A stretch of 64,000 nucleotides of DNA from Phenylobacterium sp. (GCF_013822795.1 NZ_PNLB01000009.1:62001-126000), one strand, 5' to 3'. Positions 27,357 to 38,273 are shown, numbered from the stretch's first letter. A program made the numbers and translations. Notes: generated by a model from the sequence alone, not told the origin.

Positions 27357-28883
27357 CTATTGGGCGGCGAAGAACGCCTCGGGGCCTTCGACCTCGATCA
27401 GCCGGCCCTTGCGGATCTCCAGGAAGCGGGTGGCCGCGCTGCGCGTGAAGTAGCGGTCGTGCGAGACGAACATGCAGGCGGTGTCGGCGCTCTCCAGCTG
27501 CGCTTCCAGCGCCTCCTGGCCCTCGATGTCCAGGTGGTTGGTTGGTTCGTCCAGCAGGTAGAGGTTCGGCTTGGCCAGCTTCATGCGCAGGAAGACCAAC
27601 CGCGCCCGCTCGCCATGGCTGAGGTCGCCGATCGGCCCCTTGATCCGCACATAGGGAAAGCCGGCCTTGGCCAGCAGGGCGTTGGCGTCGCGGTCGGTCG
27701 CCCCCTCGGTGGCCGCCACATAATCCAGCAGGCTGGTCTTCAGCGGCAGGTCGGCCATCTTCTGATCGAAGTAGACCAGCCGGCTCTGCGGGTTGAAGCT
27801 GATCGGCGCCTGGCCGTCATAGTGCTCCAGCTCCGGATCGAAGGCGCGGGCCAGGGCCGACAGCAGCATCGACTTGCCCGCGCCGTTGACGCCCAGCAGC
27901 GCGATCCGGTCGCCGCGCGCCACGTTCAGCCGCTCGATCGAGAACAGTTTGCGCGCGCCATCGGGCGTCGTCACCGCATAGTCGCGGATGCGCAGCGCCA
28001 CCTTGGCGTCCATGTCGCCGTCGTGCAGCTCCAGCCGCCGCTCGCGGGCCGAATAGGCGCTTGTGCGGTCGGCCTCGATCCGCTCGATCCGCTTCTCGGT
28101 GGCCTTGGCCCGCTTGTCGAACTTGTCGTTCTTTACGCCCCAGACCCGATAGCGGGCGGCGACCTTCTGCAGGCGCTCGATCTCCTTGCCTTCCAGCTGC
28201 CGGCGCACGGCGTCGGCGGCGTCGCGCTGCAGCAGCGCCTCGCGCGCCTCTACGAACGGCGTCTTGAAGCTGTGCGCTCCGTCGGCGCGCAGGAACAGCG
28301 TGCGCGTCGTCGTGCGCTGCAGGAACTCGCGGTCGTGGCTGACGATCAGCATCGGCAGCCGGTCGTCCTGCGCCAGCCAGGTCTCCAGCGTGTTGATGTT
28401 CGACAGGTCCAGGTGGTTAGTCGGCTCGTCGAGGATCAGCAGGTCGGGCTCGGAAAGCTTGGCCGCCGCGGCGATCAGCAACAGCCGCTGCCAGCCGCCG
28501 CTCAGCGAGCCGAAGGCCTGCTGAGCGGTCTCGTAGGAGACCTCGATCTCGTCGAGCAGGACGTCGACCTTCCAGTCCTCCGATCCGTCAGTGACGGGCA
28601 GGGCGGCCTCCAGCACCTCTCGGACGCTCTTGTCGCCCAGACCCGGCGGCGTCTCCTGCGGCACGTACCCGATCTTCAGCCCCCGCGAGCGGACGATCTG
28701 GCCATCGATCAGCTCCAGTTCGCCCAGCAAGCACTTGAGCAAGGTCGACTTTCCGGCGCCGTTCTCTCCGACCAGCGCGGTGCGCGCGTCATCGAGCTGA
28801 AAGCTCACGCCTTCGAAGACCTTGTTGGATCCGTAGAAGAAGCTGGCGCCTTCGACGCCCAGGACAGCCTGGCGAGATGACAT
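27357..28883 (-). CDS. ABC-F family ATPase (ribosome-associated type)
   Basis: 508 residues with two ABC domains in one soluble chain and no membrane segments. Walker A motifs are GENGAGKST and GVNGAGKSM; signatures are LSGGWQRL and LSHGERARL; Walker B regions are LLILDEPTNHLDL and LYLLDEPTNHLDI. A charged linker (EGKEIERLQKVAARYRVWG..RAKATEKRIERIE) fits the tRNA-interacting P-site motif of ABC-F translation factors. ATG 28883 is chosen because conservation starts near QAVLGVEGASFFYG. It is followed by the VanZ gene on the same strand. Confidence 0.9.
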   Translation of the reverse strand: MSSRQAVLGVEGASFFYGSNKVFEGVSFQLDDARTALVGENGAGKSTLLKCLLGELELIDGQIVRSRGLKIGYVPQETPPGLGDKSVREVLEAALPVTDGSEDWKVDVLLDEIEVSYETAQQAFGSLSGGWQRLLLIAAAAKLSEPDLLILDEPTNHLDLSNINTLETWLAQDDRLPMLIVSHDREFLQRTTTRTLFLRADGAHSFKTPFVEAREALLQRDAADAVRRQLEGKEIERLQKVAARYRVWGVKNDKFDKRAKATEKRIERIEADRTSAYSARERRLELHDGDMDAKVALRIRDYAVTTPDGARKLFSIERLNVARGDRIALLGVNGAGKSMLLSALARAFDPELEHYDGQAPISFNPQSRLVYFDQKMADLPLKTSLLDYVAATEGATDRDANALLAKAGFPYVRIKGPIGDLSHGERARLVFLRMKLAKPNLYLLDEPTNHLDIEGQEALEAQLESADTACMFVSHDRYFTRSAATRFLEIRKGRLIEVEGPEAFFAAQ

Positions 28884-29081
28884 CTTCGTGCACACGAGGT
28901 TCGGCCGAGATGGCCGGTAGACCAAACTCCCTTTGTAGACCTGGGGTTGCTGCTTGGCTGTAGCGCGCGGGAAACAGTCCACGCTTCGTCCACAGCAGAG
29001 TCGTCAATGTCGCCGACTCGACGGAACAATCTGGAACGCTGACTGATTTGAGGCCCCAAATGCACAGTAGCGGGCGGCGAG

Positions 29082-30512
29082 ATGCACGACGTCGGGGGAA
29101 TTCCGGTGGGTGAGGCGGGGCTGTCCGGTCGGGCGGCGGCCGCCGAGGTCCTGCTCAGACGCGCCTACCAGACCTGGGAGGGTCTGCTCGAGCGCCTGCC
29201 TATCGGCGTCTACGTCTGCGACCGCAAGGGCGCGGTCATCCAGTTCAACAGCCGCGCGGTCGAGATGTGGGGCGGCAAGCCGCCGCCGGCGGGAAGCTGC
29301 GCGCCATTCGAACGCTCCTTCCATTCCGACGGCAGTCCGATGTCGGCTGAGCAGTCGCCGGTCTCGGTGGCGCTGGCGACCGGCGCGCCGGTCAAGGACC
29401 GCGAGGTGATCATCCTGCAGCTGGACGGGCGGCGTACGCACCTGCTGGCCAATGTCGAGCCGCTGTTCGACGAGGGCGGCCGGCTGATGGGGGCGATCAA
29501 CAGCCTGCAGGACGTCACCGAGCTGCGCCAGGCGCGCGAGATGCTGCGCAACCGCCAAGCCTGGACCCAGCGCGTGGTCCAGACTTCGCCGATCGCCACT
29601 TACCAGACGGACTCCGAAGGTCGGATCCTCAGCTACAACCACGCCGCCGTGACGCTCTGGGGGCGTGAGCCCAGGCTGGGCCAGGACCGCTGGTGCGGTT
29701 CCTTCAAGCTGTTCGAGCCCGACGGCTCCCCGCTCGCTCCCGAACGCTGCCCGATGGCGATCGCCCTGCGCGAGCGCCGGCAGATCGCCGGCGCCGAGGT
29801 GGTCTTCGAGCGGCCGGACGGCAGCCGCGGCGCCTTGCTCGCCTATCCGACGCCGCTGAGCGGCGCCGACGGCGAACTGGTCGGGGCGATCAACATGTTG
29901 GTCGACATCACCGAGCGTAAACGCGCCGAGGACTTGCAGAAGACCCTTCTCGACGAGCTGAACCACCGGGTGAAGAACACCCTGGCGACGGTCCAGTCGC
30001 TGGCCGCGCACAGCTTCCACGACGTCGGCGACCCGGCCGGCATGCGCCAGGCGTTCGAGGCTCGGCTCATGGCGCTGTCGGGCGCGCACAACCGCTTGGC
30101 CGAGCGGCGCTGGGAAACGGCGGACCTAGGGGACATCGTCGCAGGCGTGCTGGCGCCCTACGGCCCCGACGTCGCCATCTGCGAAGGCCCCTCGGTCCAA
30201 CTCTCGACCAGGGCGTCGGTGACCTTCGCCATGGCGCTGCACGAACTGGCCACCAACGCCGCGCGCCACGGCGCGCTGTCGTCGCCCAAGGGGCGGCTCC
30301 TGGTCCATTGGACGCGGGTGAGCGATTTCCTGTTCCTGGAGTGGCGCGAGACCGATGGCCCGCGGCCGCCGTCGCAGCCGCTGCGTCGCGGCTTCGGCTT
30401 GCGCTTCATCAAAGGCGCGGTCGAGCGCGAGCTGAGCGGCCAGGTCGAGGTCGACTTCCAGGAGGCCGGATTGCGCTGCCGTATTTCCGCCCCGATTTCA
30501 GCGACGGTTTGA
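29082..30512 (+). CDS. PAS-PAS sensor histidine kinase, HWE family
   Basis: 476 residues, soluble. PAS domain 1 is about 30-148 and PAS domain 2 about 158-280 (each ends in a DVTELRQA / DITERKRA motif), followed by the HWE core with ELNHRVKNTLATVQS (H295), HELATNAARHG and FLEWRETDGP. The 15-residue H-box is identical to the one in the kinase at 1863-3563. No receiver gene is adjacent, so it is another orphan sensor, probably cytoplasmic. The 198-bp gap upstream shows no site I recognise. Confidence 0.9.
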   Translation: MHDVGGIPVGEAGLSGRAAAAEVLLRRAYQTWEGLLERLPIGVYVCDRKGAVIQFNSRAVEMWGGKPPPAGSCAPFERSFHSDGSPMSAEQSPVSVALATGAPVKDREVIILQLDGRRTHLLANVEPLFDEGGRLMGAINSLQDVTELRQAREMLRNRQAWTQRVVQTSPIATYQTDSEGRILSYNHAAVTLWGREPRLGQDRWCGSFKLFEPDGSPLAPERCPMAIALRERRQIAGAEVVFERPDGSRGALLAYPTPLSGADGELVGAINMLVDITERKRAEDLQKTLLDELNHRVKNTLATVQSLAAHSFHDVGDPAGMRQAFEARLMALSGAHNRLAERRWETADLGDIVAGVLAPYGPDVAICEGPSVQLSTRASVTFAMALHELATNAARHGALSSPKGRLLVHWTRVSDFLFLEWRETDGPRPPSQPLRRGFGLRFIKGAVERELSGQVEVDFQEAGLRCRISAPISATV

Positions 30513-30600
30513 ACCCATCCCCCACCGCCGGACCGCTCCTTCGGGCGCGTCCCCCCGTACACGTGCGACGCGAAATCACAGACCACTCATTAAGCCTTGA

Positions 30601-31788
<1,188 letters not shown>

Positions 31789-31851
31789 TATTGCCGAGTC
31801 GCGGTCTGGGGGAGGGCTCCCAGGCTGCGCCTCTAGGGCGAGCAGGTTCAG

Positions 31852-33030
31852 GTGGCGCTTCGCGAGAACCCGTTTGGCGAACTGAAGGTGCCCTTGGCCT
31901 GGACGGCCGGGGTTGCGCTGGTCCTCGCCATGGTCGTGGCGCTGGTCCTGCTGCTGTCGGATCGCCGCGAGACCTTCCAGACTGAGGCTTACGGCGCCTC
32001 CCGCAAGGTCGGCGACGCCATCGCCGCGCCGGTGACAGGGGTGCTGGCGACGCCCGGCGAGTGGATCGGCAGCGGCGTCGACGGCGTCCGCGGCTACTTT
32101 TTCGCGGTCTCCGAGAACCGCCGCCTCAAGGAAGAGCTGCGCGAGGCTCGCGAGTGGCAGGTCGCCGCCCTGGCCCTGCGCGACACCAACGACCGCTACA
32201 AGGCCCTGCTGGGCCTGAAGACCGATCCGCCGATCCCGATGGTCGCCGCCCGTACGGTCAGCGAGGCGAGGGGGCCGTTCTCCAACACCCGCTTGGCCAA
32301 CGCCGGCAAGGAAAAGGGCATCAAGCCGGGCAATCCGGTGATGAGCGAAAACGGTCTTGTTGGCCGCGTCATCGGCGTGACCGACGGCGCCAGCCGCATC
32401 CTGCTGCTCACCGACATCGCCTCGCGGACGCCGGTGATGATCGACCGCACCAACGCCCGCGCCATCCTGGCGGGCGACGGCGGCCCCAACCCGCGCCTCG
32501 AGTACCTGCGCGGTCAGGACCCGGTGAAGCAGGGCGACCGCATCGTCACCTCCGGCGACGGCGGGGTGCTGCCGCGCGGCCTGCCGGTCGGCGTCGCGGT
32601 CAAGGGCCTGGACGGCCGCTGGCGCGCGGTGCTGGCCTCCGACGCCGCGCCGGTGGACTTCGTGCAGGTGATGCAGTTCCAGGACTTCTCGCAGCTGGCC
32701 GCCGCGGCGGCCGCCGAGCTGAACCGCATGCCCGTGCCGCCGCCGACCAACCCGCCCCCGGTCGTCGGTGTGACCTCCGCGACGCCGGCCCCGGCCGCTT
32801 CGACAACTGCCGGCCAGACGGCCCCGGCGGCTGCACGTCCGACCACGACCGCGCCCGCCGCTGCGCGCCCGGCCGCGTCCCGTCCGGCGGCGACGCCCGC
32901 GCCGCGGCCGGCGACGCCCCGGCCTGCGACGCCCCGGCCTGCGACGGCCCGTCCGCCGGCGGACACGCCGGCTGCGCCTTCGGCCCCCGCGGCCCAGCCC
33001 CAGCCGCCTCCGCCGGAGGTCCCGTTCTAG
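31852..33030 (+). CDS. mreC: Rod-shape determining protein MreC
   Basis: 392 residues. Short cytoplasmic tail, one membrane helix (about 14-36), a coiled coil (ENRRLKEELREAREWQVAALALRDTND, about 82-110), then the two beta-barrel domains typical of periplasmic MreC (ARTVSEARGPFSNTRLANAGKEKGIKPGNPVMSENGLVGRV). Unusually, about 105 residues at the C-terminus are Ala/Pro/Thr/Arg-rich and probably unstructured, with short DNA repeats (32911-32940). GTG start at 31852. mreD starts directly at the stop. Confidence 0.95.
   Translation: MALRENPFGELKVPLAWTAGVALVLAMVVALVLLLSDRRETFQTEAYGASRKVGDAIAAPVTGVLATPGEWIGSGVDGVRGYFFAVSENRRLKEELREAREWQVAALALRDTNDRYKALLGLKTDPPIPMVAARTVSEARGPFSNTRLANAGKEKGIKPGNPVMSENGLVGRVIGVTDGASRILLLTDIASRTPVMIDRTNARAILAGDGGPNPRLEYLRGQDPVKQGDRIVTSGDGGVLPRGLPVGVAVKGLDGRWRAVLASDAAPVDFVQVMQFQDFSQLAAAAAAELNRMPVPPPTNPPPVVGVTSATPAPAASTTAGQTAPAAARPTTTAPAAARPAASRPAATPAPRPATPRPATPRPATARPPADTPAAPSAPAAQPQPPPPEVPF
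32911..32940 (+). repeat. Two exact 15-bp tandem repeats in the mreC tail
   Basis: The 15-bp unit GCGACGCCCCGGCCT (Ala-Thr-Pro-Arg-Pro) occurs twice exactly, with degenerate copies on both sides (GCGACGCCCGCGCCG before, GCGACGGCCCGTCCG after). It is likely to vary in copy number between strains. Confidence 0.8.
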
Positions 33031-33540
33031 ATGGCCGGCGCGCGCCCCTTGGCCCCCTGGCGCTGGATCGGGGTCCCGCTCGTCCAGTGCCTGATCCTGA
33101 CCGTTCTCTTCTCGCTGCCCTACCGGCCCTTCGGCCTCAGCCTGCCTGAGCCGATCTTCCCGATGGTGCCGGCGTTCGCCTGGGCGGTGATCCGGCCCTC
33201 GATGCTGGCCCCCGTCGCGGTGCTGGCCATGGGGCTGTTCCTCGACATCGTCTGGGGCGCGCCGATGGGCCTCTGGGCGCTGTCGCTGCTGCTGGTCTAC
33301 GGGGCGGCGCTGGTCGGCCGCAGCATGATGGCGGGGCAGAGCGTCCCGGTCATGTGGGCTTGGTACGCCGCGGCGACCGGCCTGGCGCTGGGAGCGGCCT
33401 TCCTCTTCACGATGGTCGGCGCCCATGCGACAGCGGACCCCATCGCCATCGCGTGGCAATTCCTAGTTACAGTCATTTTGTTTCCGTTCGCGCACCTGCT
33501 CATCGACCGGTTCGAGGATGCAGACGTGCGCTTCCGTTAG
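33031..33540 (+). CDS. mreD: Rod-shape determining protein MreD
   Basis: 169 residues with about five membrane helices: FPMVPAFAWAVIRPSMLAPVAVLAMGLFLDIVWGAPMGLWALSLLLVYG is the diagnostic MreD core. It works with MreC and the MreB filament in elongation. The ATG follows the mreC TAG without any gap. PBP2 starts 12 bp after the stop. Confidence 0.93.
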   Translation: MAGARPLAPWRWIGVPLVQCLILTVLFSLPYRPFGLSLPEPIFPMVPAFAWAVIRPSMLAPVAVLAMGLFLDIVWGAPMGLWALSLLLVYGAALVGRSMMAGQSVPVMWAWYAAATGLALGAAFLFTMVGAHATADPIAIAWQFLVTVILFPFAHLLIDRFEDADVRFR

Positions 33541-33552
33541 GGTCCCGAAGCG

Positions 33553-35571
33553 ATGGCCGAGCCGTCGATCTTCTTCTCCGAGGTCAATGAACGGCAGGGG
33601 GTCTTCCACCGCCGGATGTTCCTGCTCGGCGGCATCGCGGGGCTGGGTCTGGGCGCGCTCGGCGCGCGCCTGGCGCACCTGCAGATCATCGAGACCCAGC
33701 GCTACGAGAAGCTCTCGGCCTCGAACCAGTTCAATTTCCGCCTGGTCCCGCCGCCGCGCGGCCTGATCGTCGACCGCAACGGCGCGATCTTGGCCTCCAA
33801 TCGTCCGAACTTCCGGCTGCTGGTCACCCGCGAGGACAACTCGACCGACGTCGAAGGCACGCTGAAGACGCTGTCGACCTTCGTGCCCCTGGACGAGGCG
33901 CGCCAGCTGCGCCTGATCAAGGACATCAGGCAGACCCCCAAGCGGGTGCCGGTCTCGGTGTTCGAAGACATGAGCTGGGACGAGTTCTCGGCGATCAATA
34001 TCCGCGCTCCCGAGCTGCCCGGCGTGACTGCCGACATGGGCGAGGTGCGGGTCTATCCGCACGGCGGGGCCTTCGCGCACGTCATCGGCTACGTGGCCAA
34101 GGTCAACAAGGAAGACCTGACCCCCACTGGACCGAACTCGGACCCGATCTTGCTCAATCCCGGCTTCCGCATCGGCCGCCAGGGTGTGGAGAAGGCCTTT
34201 GATCTCGATCTCAGAGGCAAGGCCGGCGCGCGCAAGGTCGAGGTCGACGCCAACGGCCGCGAGGTCCGGCAGGACGAGGCCGGCGACATTCCCAGCACGC
34301 CGGGCAAGCGCATCGAGCTGACCCTCGACGTCGACATCCAGAACCGCGCGCTCGAGGTGATGGGCGACGAGAGCGGGGCCATCGTCATGATGGACTGCCG
34401 CAACGGCGACCTGCTGTGCATGGCCTCATCGCCCAGCTTCGACGCCAACCGCTTCGTGAAGGGGCTGTCTGGACCTGAGTACCGCGCGCTGGCTCAGTAC
34501 GAGCGCAAGCCGCTGCTCGACAAGGTGATGACCGGCACCTATCCGCCGGGCTCGACCTTCAAGCCGACCGTCGCGCTGGCGGCGCTGACCGCCGGCATCG
34601 ACCCGGAGGTGCGCGTCCACTGTTCCGGCGGCTGGTACTGGGGCGGGCGCACCTGGCGCTGCTGGAAGCCCGGCGGGCACGGCTCGCAGAACATGCACGA
34701 CGCCATCAAGAACTCCTGCGACGTGTATTTCTATCAGACGGCGCTGCGCATGGGCCCGGATCCGATCGCCAAGACCGCCCATGCCATGGGCTTTGGCCAG
34801 ATCTTCGACATTGGCATTCCCGGCCAGAAGAAGGGCGTCGTCGGTTCGCGCGAGTGGAAGCGCAAGGCCGTCAAGCGTGAGCCGGTCTGGCAGCCGGGCG
34901 ACTCCGTCAGCTACGGGATCGGCCAGGGCTACGTGGCGGTGAACGCCCTGCAGCTGGCGGTGATGACCGCGCGGCTGGCCAACGGCAAGAAGGCGCTGAA
35001 CCCGCGGCTCATCAAGTCGGTGGGCGGGGTGGAGCGGCCGCACGGCGACGCGGTGCCCGACTTGCCGTTCACCAAGGAACAGCTCGACTATGTCCGCGGA
35101 GGCATGGTCGCGGTGGCCAACGACACCGGCGGCACGGCCTATCGCCAGAGCCAGCTCGGCCTCGGCGACATTCAGATGGCCGGCAAGACCGGCACCGCGC
35201 AGGTCCGCTCCTATGCGGGCCTGGCCTCGCGCAGCAGCGCCGGGGTCACCTGGCGGCTCAAGGACCACAACCTGTTCGTCGCCTTCGCGCCGGTCGATGA
35301 TCCGCGCTACGCCGTGGCCGTCATCGTCGAGCACGGCGGCCTGGGCGGCGCCACCGCCGGCGCTCCGCGGGCGCGCGAAGTCATGCGCGTGGCGCTGATG
35401 AAGGATCCGGAGCTGCGCTCGCGCATCGAGACGCCGATGCCGATGCCTGAGGCGCCCGAGCCGCTGGAAGCCGAAGGCGTCGCGCCCGAGGCGCCGACCA
35501 TCACCGCCGCACCCGCCGCTCCGTCGACGGCGCCGGCGGCGTCCACCACCCCCACAGGAGGCGCGATATGA
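33553..35571 (+). CDS. mrdA: Penicillin-binding protein 2 (elongasome transpeptidase)
   Basis: 672 residues. N-terminal membrane anchor (about 20-42), PBP dimerisation domain with PPPRGLIVDRNGAILASNRPNF, and a transpeptidase domain with S334 in the S-x-x-K motif (GSTFKPT), KNSCD as the SxN-type motif and GKTGTAQ as KTG. It cross-links peptidoglycan during elongation together with RodA. The C-terminus has an extra acidic and Ala/Pro/Thr-rich tail after about residue 625. The stop overlaps rodA (ATGA). Confidence 0.97.
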   Translation: MAEPSIFFSEVNERQGVFHRRMFLLGGIAGLGLGALGARLAHLQIIETQRYEKLSASNQFNFRLVPPPRGLIVDRNGAILASNRPNFRLLVTREDNSTDVEGTLKTLSTFVPLDEARQLRLIKDIRQTPKRVPVSVFEDMSWDEFSAINIRAPELPGVTADMGEVRVYPHGGAFAHVIGYVAKVNKEDLTPTGPNSDPILLNPGFRIGRQGVEKAFDLDLRGKAGARKVEVDANGREVRQDEAGDIPSTPGKRIELTLDVDIQNRALEVMGDESGAIVMMDCRNGDLLCMASSPSFDANRFVKGLSGPEYRALAQYERKPLLDKVMTGTYPPGSTFKPTVALAALTAGIDPEVRVHCSGGWYWGGRTWRCWKPGGHGSQNMHDAIKNSCDVYFYQTALRMGPDPIAKTAHAMGFGQIFDIGIPGQKKGVVGSREWKRKAVKREPVWQPGDSVSYGIGQGYVAVNALQLAVMTARLANGKKALNPRLIKSVGGVERPHGDAVPDLPFTKEQLDYVRGGMVAVANDTGGTAYRQSQLGLGDIQMAGKTGTAQVRSYAGLASRSSAGVTWRLKDHNLFVAFAPVDDPRYAVAVIVEHGGLGGATAGAPRAREVMRVALMKDPELRSRIETPMPMPEAPEPLEAEGVAPEAPTITAAPAAPSTAPAASTTPTGGAI

Positions 35572-36722
35572 CCGTCAGCGCCCTGACCCGCCCGGGCGAA
35601 CGCGACCGTCTGGTCGTCAAGATGTCCGAGGTCGACTGGCTGTTCGCCCTGGCGCTCTGCCTGATCGCCGGCGCTGGCGCCCTGATGATGTTCTCCATCG
35701 CGGGGTCGTCGTGGGAGCCGTGGGCGGCCAAGCACCTGACCCGCTTCGCGCTCTGCTTCGTGCTGATGATCGGGCTGGCGATGATCGACCTGCGGGTCTG
35801 GTTCGCCATTTCCTATCCGCTCTACGGCATAGGCCTCTTGCTGCTGGTGGCGGTGGAGGTGGCCGGCGACGTACGCATGGGCGCTCAGCGATGGCTGGCC
35901 TTCGGGCCGTTCAGCTTTCAGCCGTCCGAGATCATGAAGCTCGGCATCGTGCTGGCGCTGGCGCGATTCTACCACGGCATCTCGGCCGACAATGCGCGGC
36001 TGTCCTGGTGGTTGCTGGTTCCCGCCGCGATGATCGCCGCGCCGACCGTGCTGGTCATGCACCAGCCGGACCTCGGCACCGCCATGCTGATCGCCATGAC
36101 CGGCGTGGCCATCGTCGTGCTGGCGGGGCTGTCCTGGCGGATCATCCTCGCCGGGGTCGCGGCCTTCGTGGTCGCCGTGCCGCCCTTGGTGATGTTCGTG
36201 CTGCACGACTACCAGCGCAAACGGGTTCTGACTTTCCTCGACCCGGAAAGCGACCCGTCCGGCTCCGGCTATCACATCCTGCAATCCAAGATCGCCTTGG
36301 GCTCCGGTGGCTTCTTCGGCAAGGGCTATGGGCTCGGCTCGCAGAGCCAGCTGAACTTCCTGCCCGAGAAGCAGACCGACTTCATCTTCGCCACCCTGGC
36401 CGAGGAGTTCGGCTTCCTGGGCTGCTTCTCGATCCTCTTCCTCTACGGCGCGGTGATCTTCATGGCTCTGCGCACCTCGGCGCTGGCGCACTCGCATTTC
36501 GGCCGGCTGTCGGCGGCGGGGACGACGGCGACCTTCGCGCTCTATGTGCTGATCAACGGGGCGATGGTCATGGGTCTGGCCCCGGTGGTGGGCGTGCCGA
36601 TGCCGCTGCTGTCCTATGGCGGCACGGTCATGCTGACCGTGATGATCGGTTTTGGCTTGGTCCAGGCCGTGCGCGTCCACCGCTACTCGGAAGTCACCAG
36701 CGGCAAGGGCGCGCTGATGTAG
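35568..36722 (+). CDS. rodA: Peptidoglycan glycosyltransferase RodA (SEDS family)
   Basis: 384 residues with about ten membrane helices. SEDS motifs: [18 protein letters not shown] GAQRWLAFGPFSFQPSEIMKLG, MHQPDLGTAMLI, GSGYHILQSKIALGSGGFFGKGYGLGSQSQLNFLPEKQTDFIFATLAEEFGF and GVPMPLLSYGGTVML. It polymerises lipid II strands as the partner of PBP2 encoded just upstream (ATGA overlap). Last gene of the rod-shape operon; it ends 1 bp from the end of the convergent kinase gene. Confidence 0.97.
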   Translation: MTVSALTRPGERDRLVVKMSEVDWLFALALCLIAGAGALMMFSIAGSSWEPWAAKHLTRFALCFVLMIGLAMIDLRVWFAISYPLYGIGLLLLVAVEVAGDVRMGAQRWLAFGPFSFQPSEIMKLGIVLALARFYHGISADNARLSWWLLVPAAMIAAPTVLVMHQPDLGTAMLIAMTGVAIVVLAGLSWRIILAGVAAFVVAVPPLVMFVLHDYQRKRVLTFLDPESDPSGSGYHILQSKIALGSGGFFGKGYGLGSQSQLNFLPEKQTDFIFATLAEEFGFLGCFSILFLYGAVIFMALRTSALAHSHFGRLSAAGTTATFALYVLINGAMVMGLAPVVGVPMPLLSYGGTVMLTVMIGFGLVQAVRVHRYSEVTSGKGALM

Positions 36723-36723
36723 G

Positions 36724-37251
36724 TCAGGCGACCGTCACGGTCGTCTCGCCCTCGCCGAGGGGCGGCTCGAAGCTGCGCAGAAAGCGGGCCAGCATCGCAT
36801 CGTCCACCGGGATCGCCCCACGCAGGTCGGGAGTCTCGCGCCGCTGCGCCAGGCGGCGCTGCAGCAGTTCGGGTTGGGCGTGCAGGTAAATCAGCCGCCA
36901 GCGCCCGCCGGCGCGCTCGACCTGAGCCTTGAAGTCGTCGCGGTGGGCGCGGCTCCAGAAGCTGGAATCGATCACCACCGCCTGGCCGCCGCGCACGGCC
37001 TCGCCGACCTGCGTCTGCAACCAGGCGCGCACCGGCTCCAGCAGGGCGGGATAGTCGTCGGCCGAGAAGTCGCGGCCGTACTGGCCATGGCGACGCCAGA
37101 CCTCCTCGTCGATCGACAGCCGCAGGAAGCCGGCGTCCTCAAGCGCCATGGCGAAGGTGGTCTTGCCGCTACCGGCGACGCCGCACATCAGCACCGCCAG
37201 ACCGGGCAGGGGTCTCAAGGACAGAAGCGCGTCGGCGATGGTGATGGCCAT
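36724..37251 (-). CDS. P-loop ATP-binding kinase-like protein (AAA_33 type)
   Basis: 175 residues. Walker A is GVAGSGKTT (24-32); VVIDSSFWSRAHRDDF is the Walker B/lid-side segment; RWRLIYLHAQPELLQRRLAQR is the LID region. This arrangement is that of small zeta-toxin/ chloramphenicol-phosphotransferase-like or predicted kinases acting on small molecules or RNA ends. The substrate is unknown. It is the last gene of a minus-strand unit after the epoxide hydrolase and pip genes (19-bp gap to pip). Confidence 0.8.
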   Translation of the reverse strand: MAITIADALLSLRPLPGLAVLMCGVAGSGKTTFAMALEDAGFLRLSIDEEVWRRHGQYGRDFSADDYPALLEPVRAWLQTQVGEAVRGGQAVVIDSSFWSRAHRDDFKAQVERAGGRWRLIYLHAQPELLQRRLAQRRETPDLRGAIPVDDAMLARFLRSFEPPLGEGETTVTVA

Positions 37252-37270
37252 GGCGCGCTCCCTCAGGATC

Positions 37271-38263
37271 CTAGAGCTTGAGCGCCTGATCCGTGGCCCG
37301 GACCAGACCGTCCACTATGCCGGGCTCGGTGGAGGCGTGGCCCGCGTCCCAGACGATGTCGAAATTCACTTCAGGCCAGGCGGTCTTCAGTCGCCAGGCG
37401 CTGTCCATCGGCGTCACCACGTCGAACCGGCCCTGGACGATCCAGCCCGGAATGCCGCGGATCTTGTCGATGTTGTTGAGGATCCAGTTGTCTTCTTTGA
37501 AGAAGCCGCCATTGGCGAAGAAGTGGCACTCGATCCGTGCAAACGCGATGGCGAAGTCGATCTCGTTGAACTTCGAGGGCCGCGCCTCCGGGCCGCGGAT
37601 CGAGATGGTGTCGCCTTCCCACTGGCTCCAGGCGGCGGCCGCCTCGGCCTGGATGCGGCGATCCGAATGGGTCAGGCGCTTGTGATAGGCGGTCATCATG
37701 TCGCCGCGCTCGGCCTCGGGGATCGGGGCGCAGAACCGCGTCCAGGCGTCCGGGAACAGCATCGAGGCGCCGTCCTGGTAGAACCAGCGCAACTCCCTCT
37801 GGGTCAGCAGGAAGATCCCGCGCAGCACCAGCGCTTCGACCCGATGCGGGTGGGTGATCGCGTAGGCCAAGGCCAGGGTCGATCCCCAGGAGCCGCCGAA
37901 CACGGTCCACTTCTCGACGCCCAGGTGGATGCGCAGCCGCTCGATGTCCTCGATCAGCGCCCAGGTGGTGTTGTCCTCGAGGCTGGCGTTCGGTCGCGAC
38001 TTGCCGCAGCCGCGCTGGTCGAACAGCGCCATCCGCCATCTGGCCGGATTGAAGAACCGGCGCATGGTCGGGTTGATCGCCCCGCCCGGGCCGCCATGCA
38101 GGATCACGCACGGCTTGCCGTCGGGATTGCCGCACTCCTCATAGAAGATCTCGTGCGCCCCGCTGGTCGGCAGCCAGCCATAGGCGTACGGCTCGTTGTC
38201 CGGATACAGCCCCTTGCGGTGCGTGGTGTTCGAGACGGCGAAAGGCGGGGTGTTGCGTTCCAT
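37271..38263 (-). CDS. pip: Proline iminopeptidase
   Basis: 330 residues, alpha/beta hydrolase S33 family: removes N-terminal proline from peptides. Oxyanion motif HGGPGGAI, the segment FDQRGCGKSRP, the nucleophile elbow GGSWGSTLALAYA, and the late Asp/His (GRFDVVTP; DAGHAS) are all typical. Full length. It is 10 bp downstream of the epoxide hydrolase gene on the same strand. Confidence 0.94.
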   Translation of the reverse strand: MERNTPPFAVSNTTHRKGLYPDNEPYAYGWLPTSGAHEIFYEECGNPDGKPCVILHGGPGGAINPTMRRFFNPARWRMALFDQRGCGKSRPNASLEDNTTWALIEDIERLRIHLGVEKWTVFGGSWGSTLALAYAITHPHRVEALVLRGIFLLTQRELRWFYQDGASMLFPDAWTRFCAPIPEAERGDMMTAYHKRLTHSDRRIQAEAAAAWSQWEGDTISIRGPEARPSKFNEIDFAIAFARIECHFFANGGFFKEDNWILNNIDKIRGIPGWIVQGRFDVVTPMDSAWRLKTAWPEVNFDIVWDAGHASTEPGIVDGLVRATDQALKL

Positions 38264-38273
38264 CCCGGCCAGT

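Noticed and set aside
28884..29081. Repeated GGAAC elements upstream of the PAS-HWE kinase as a general-stress sigma factor promoter
   Set aside because: GGAAC occurs twice, but no CGTT-type -10 follows at 16-18 bp, so the promoter call is not supported.
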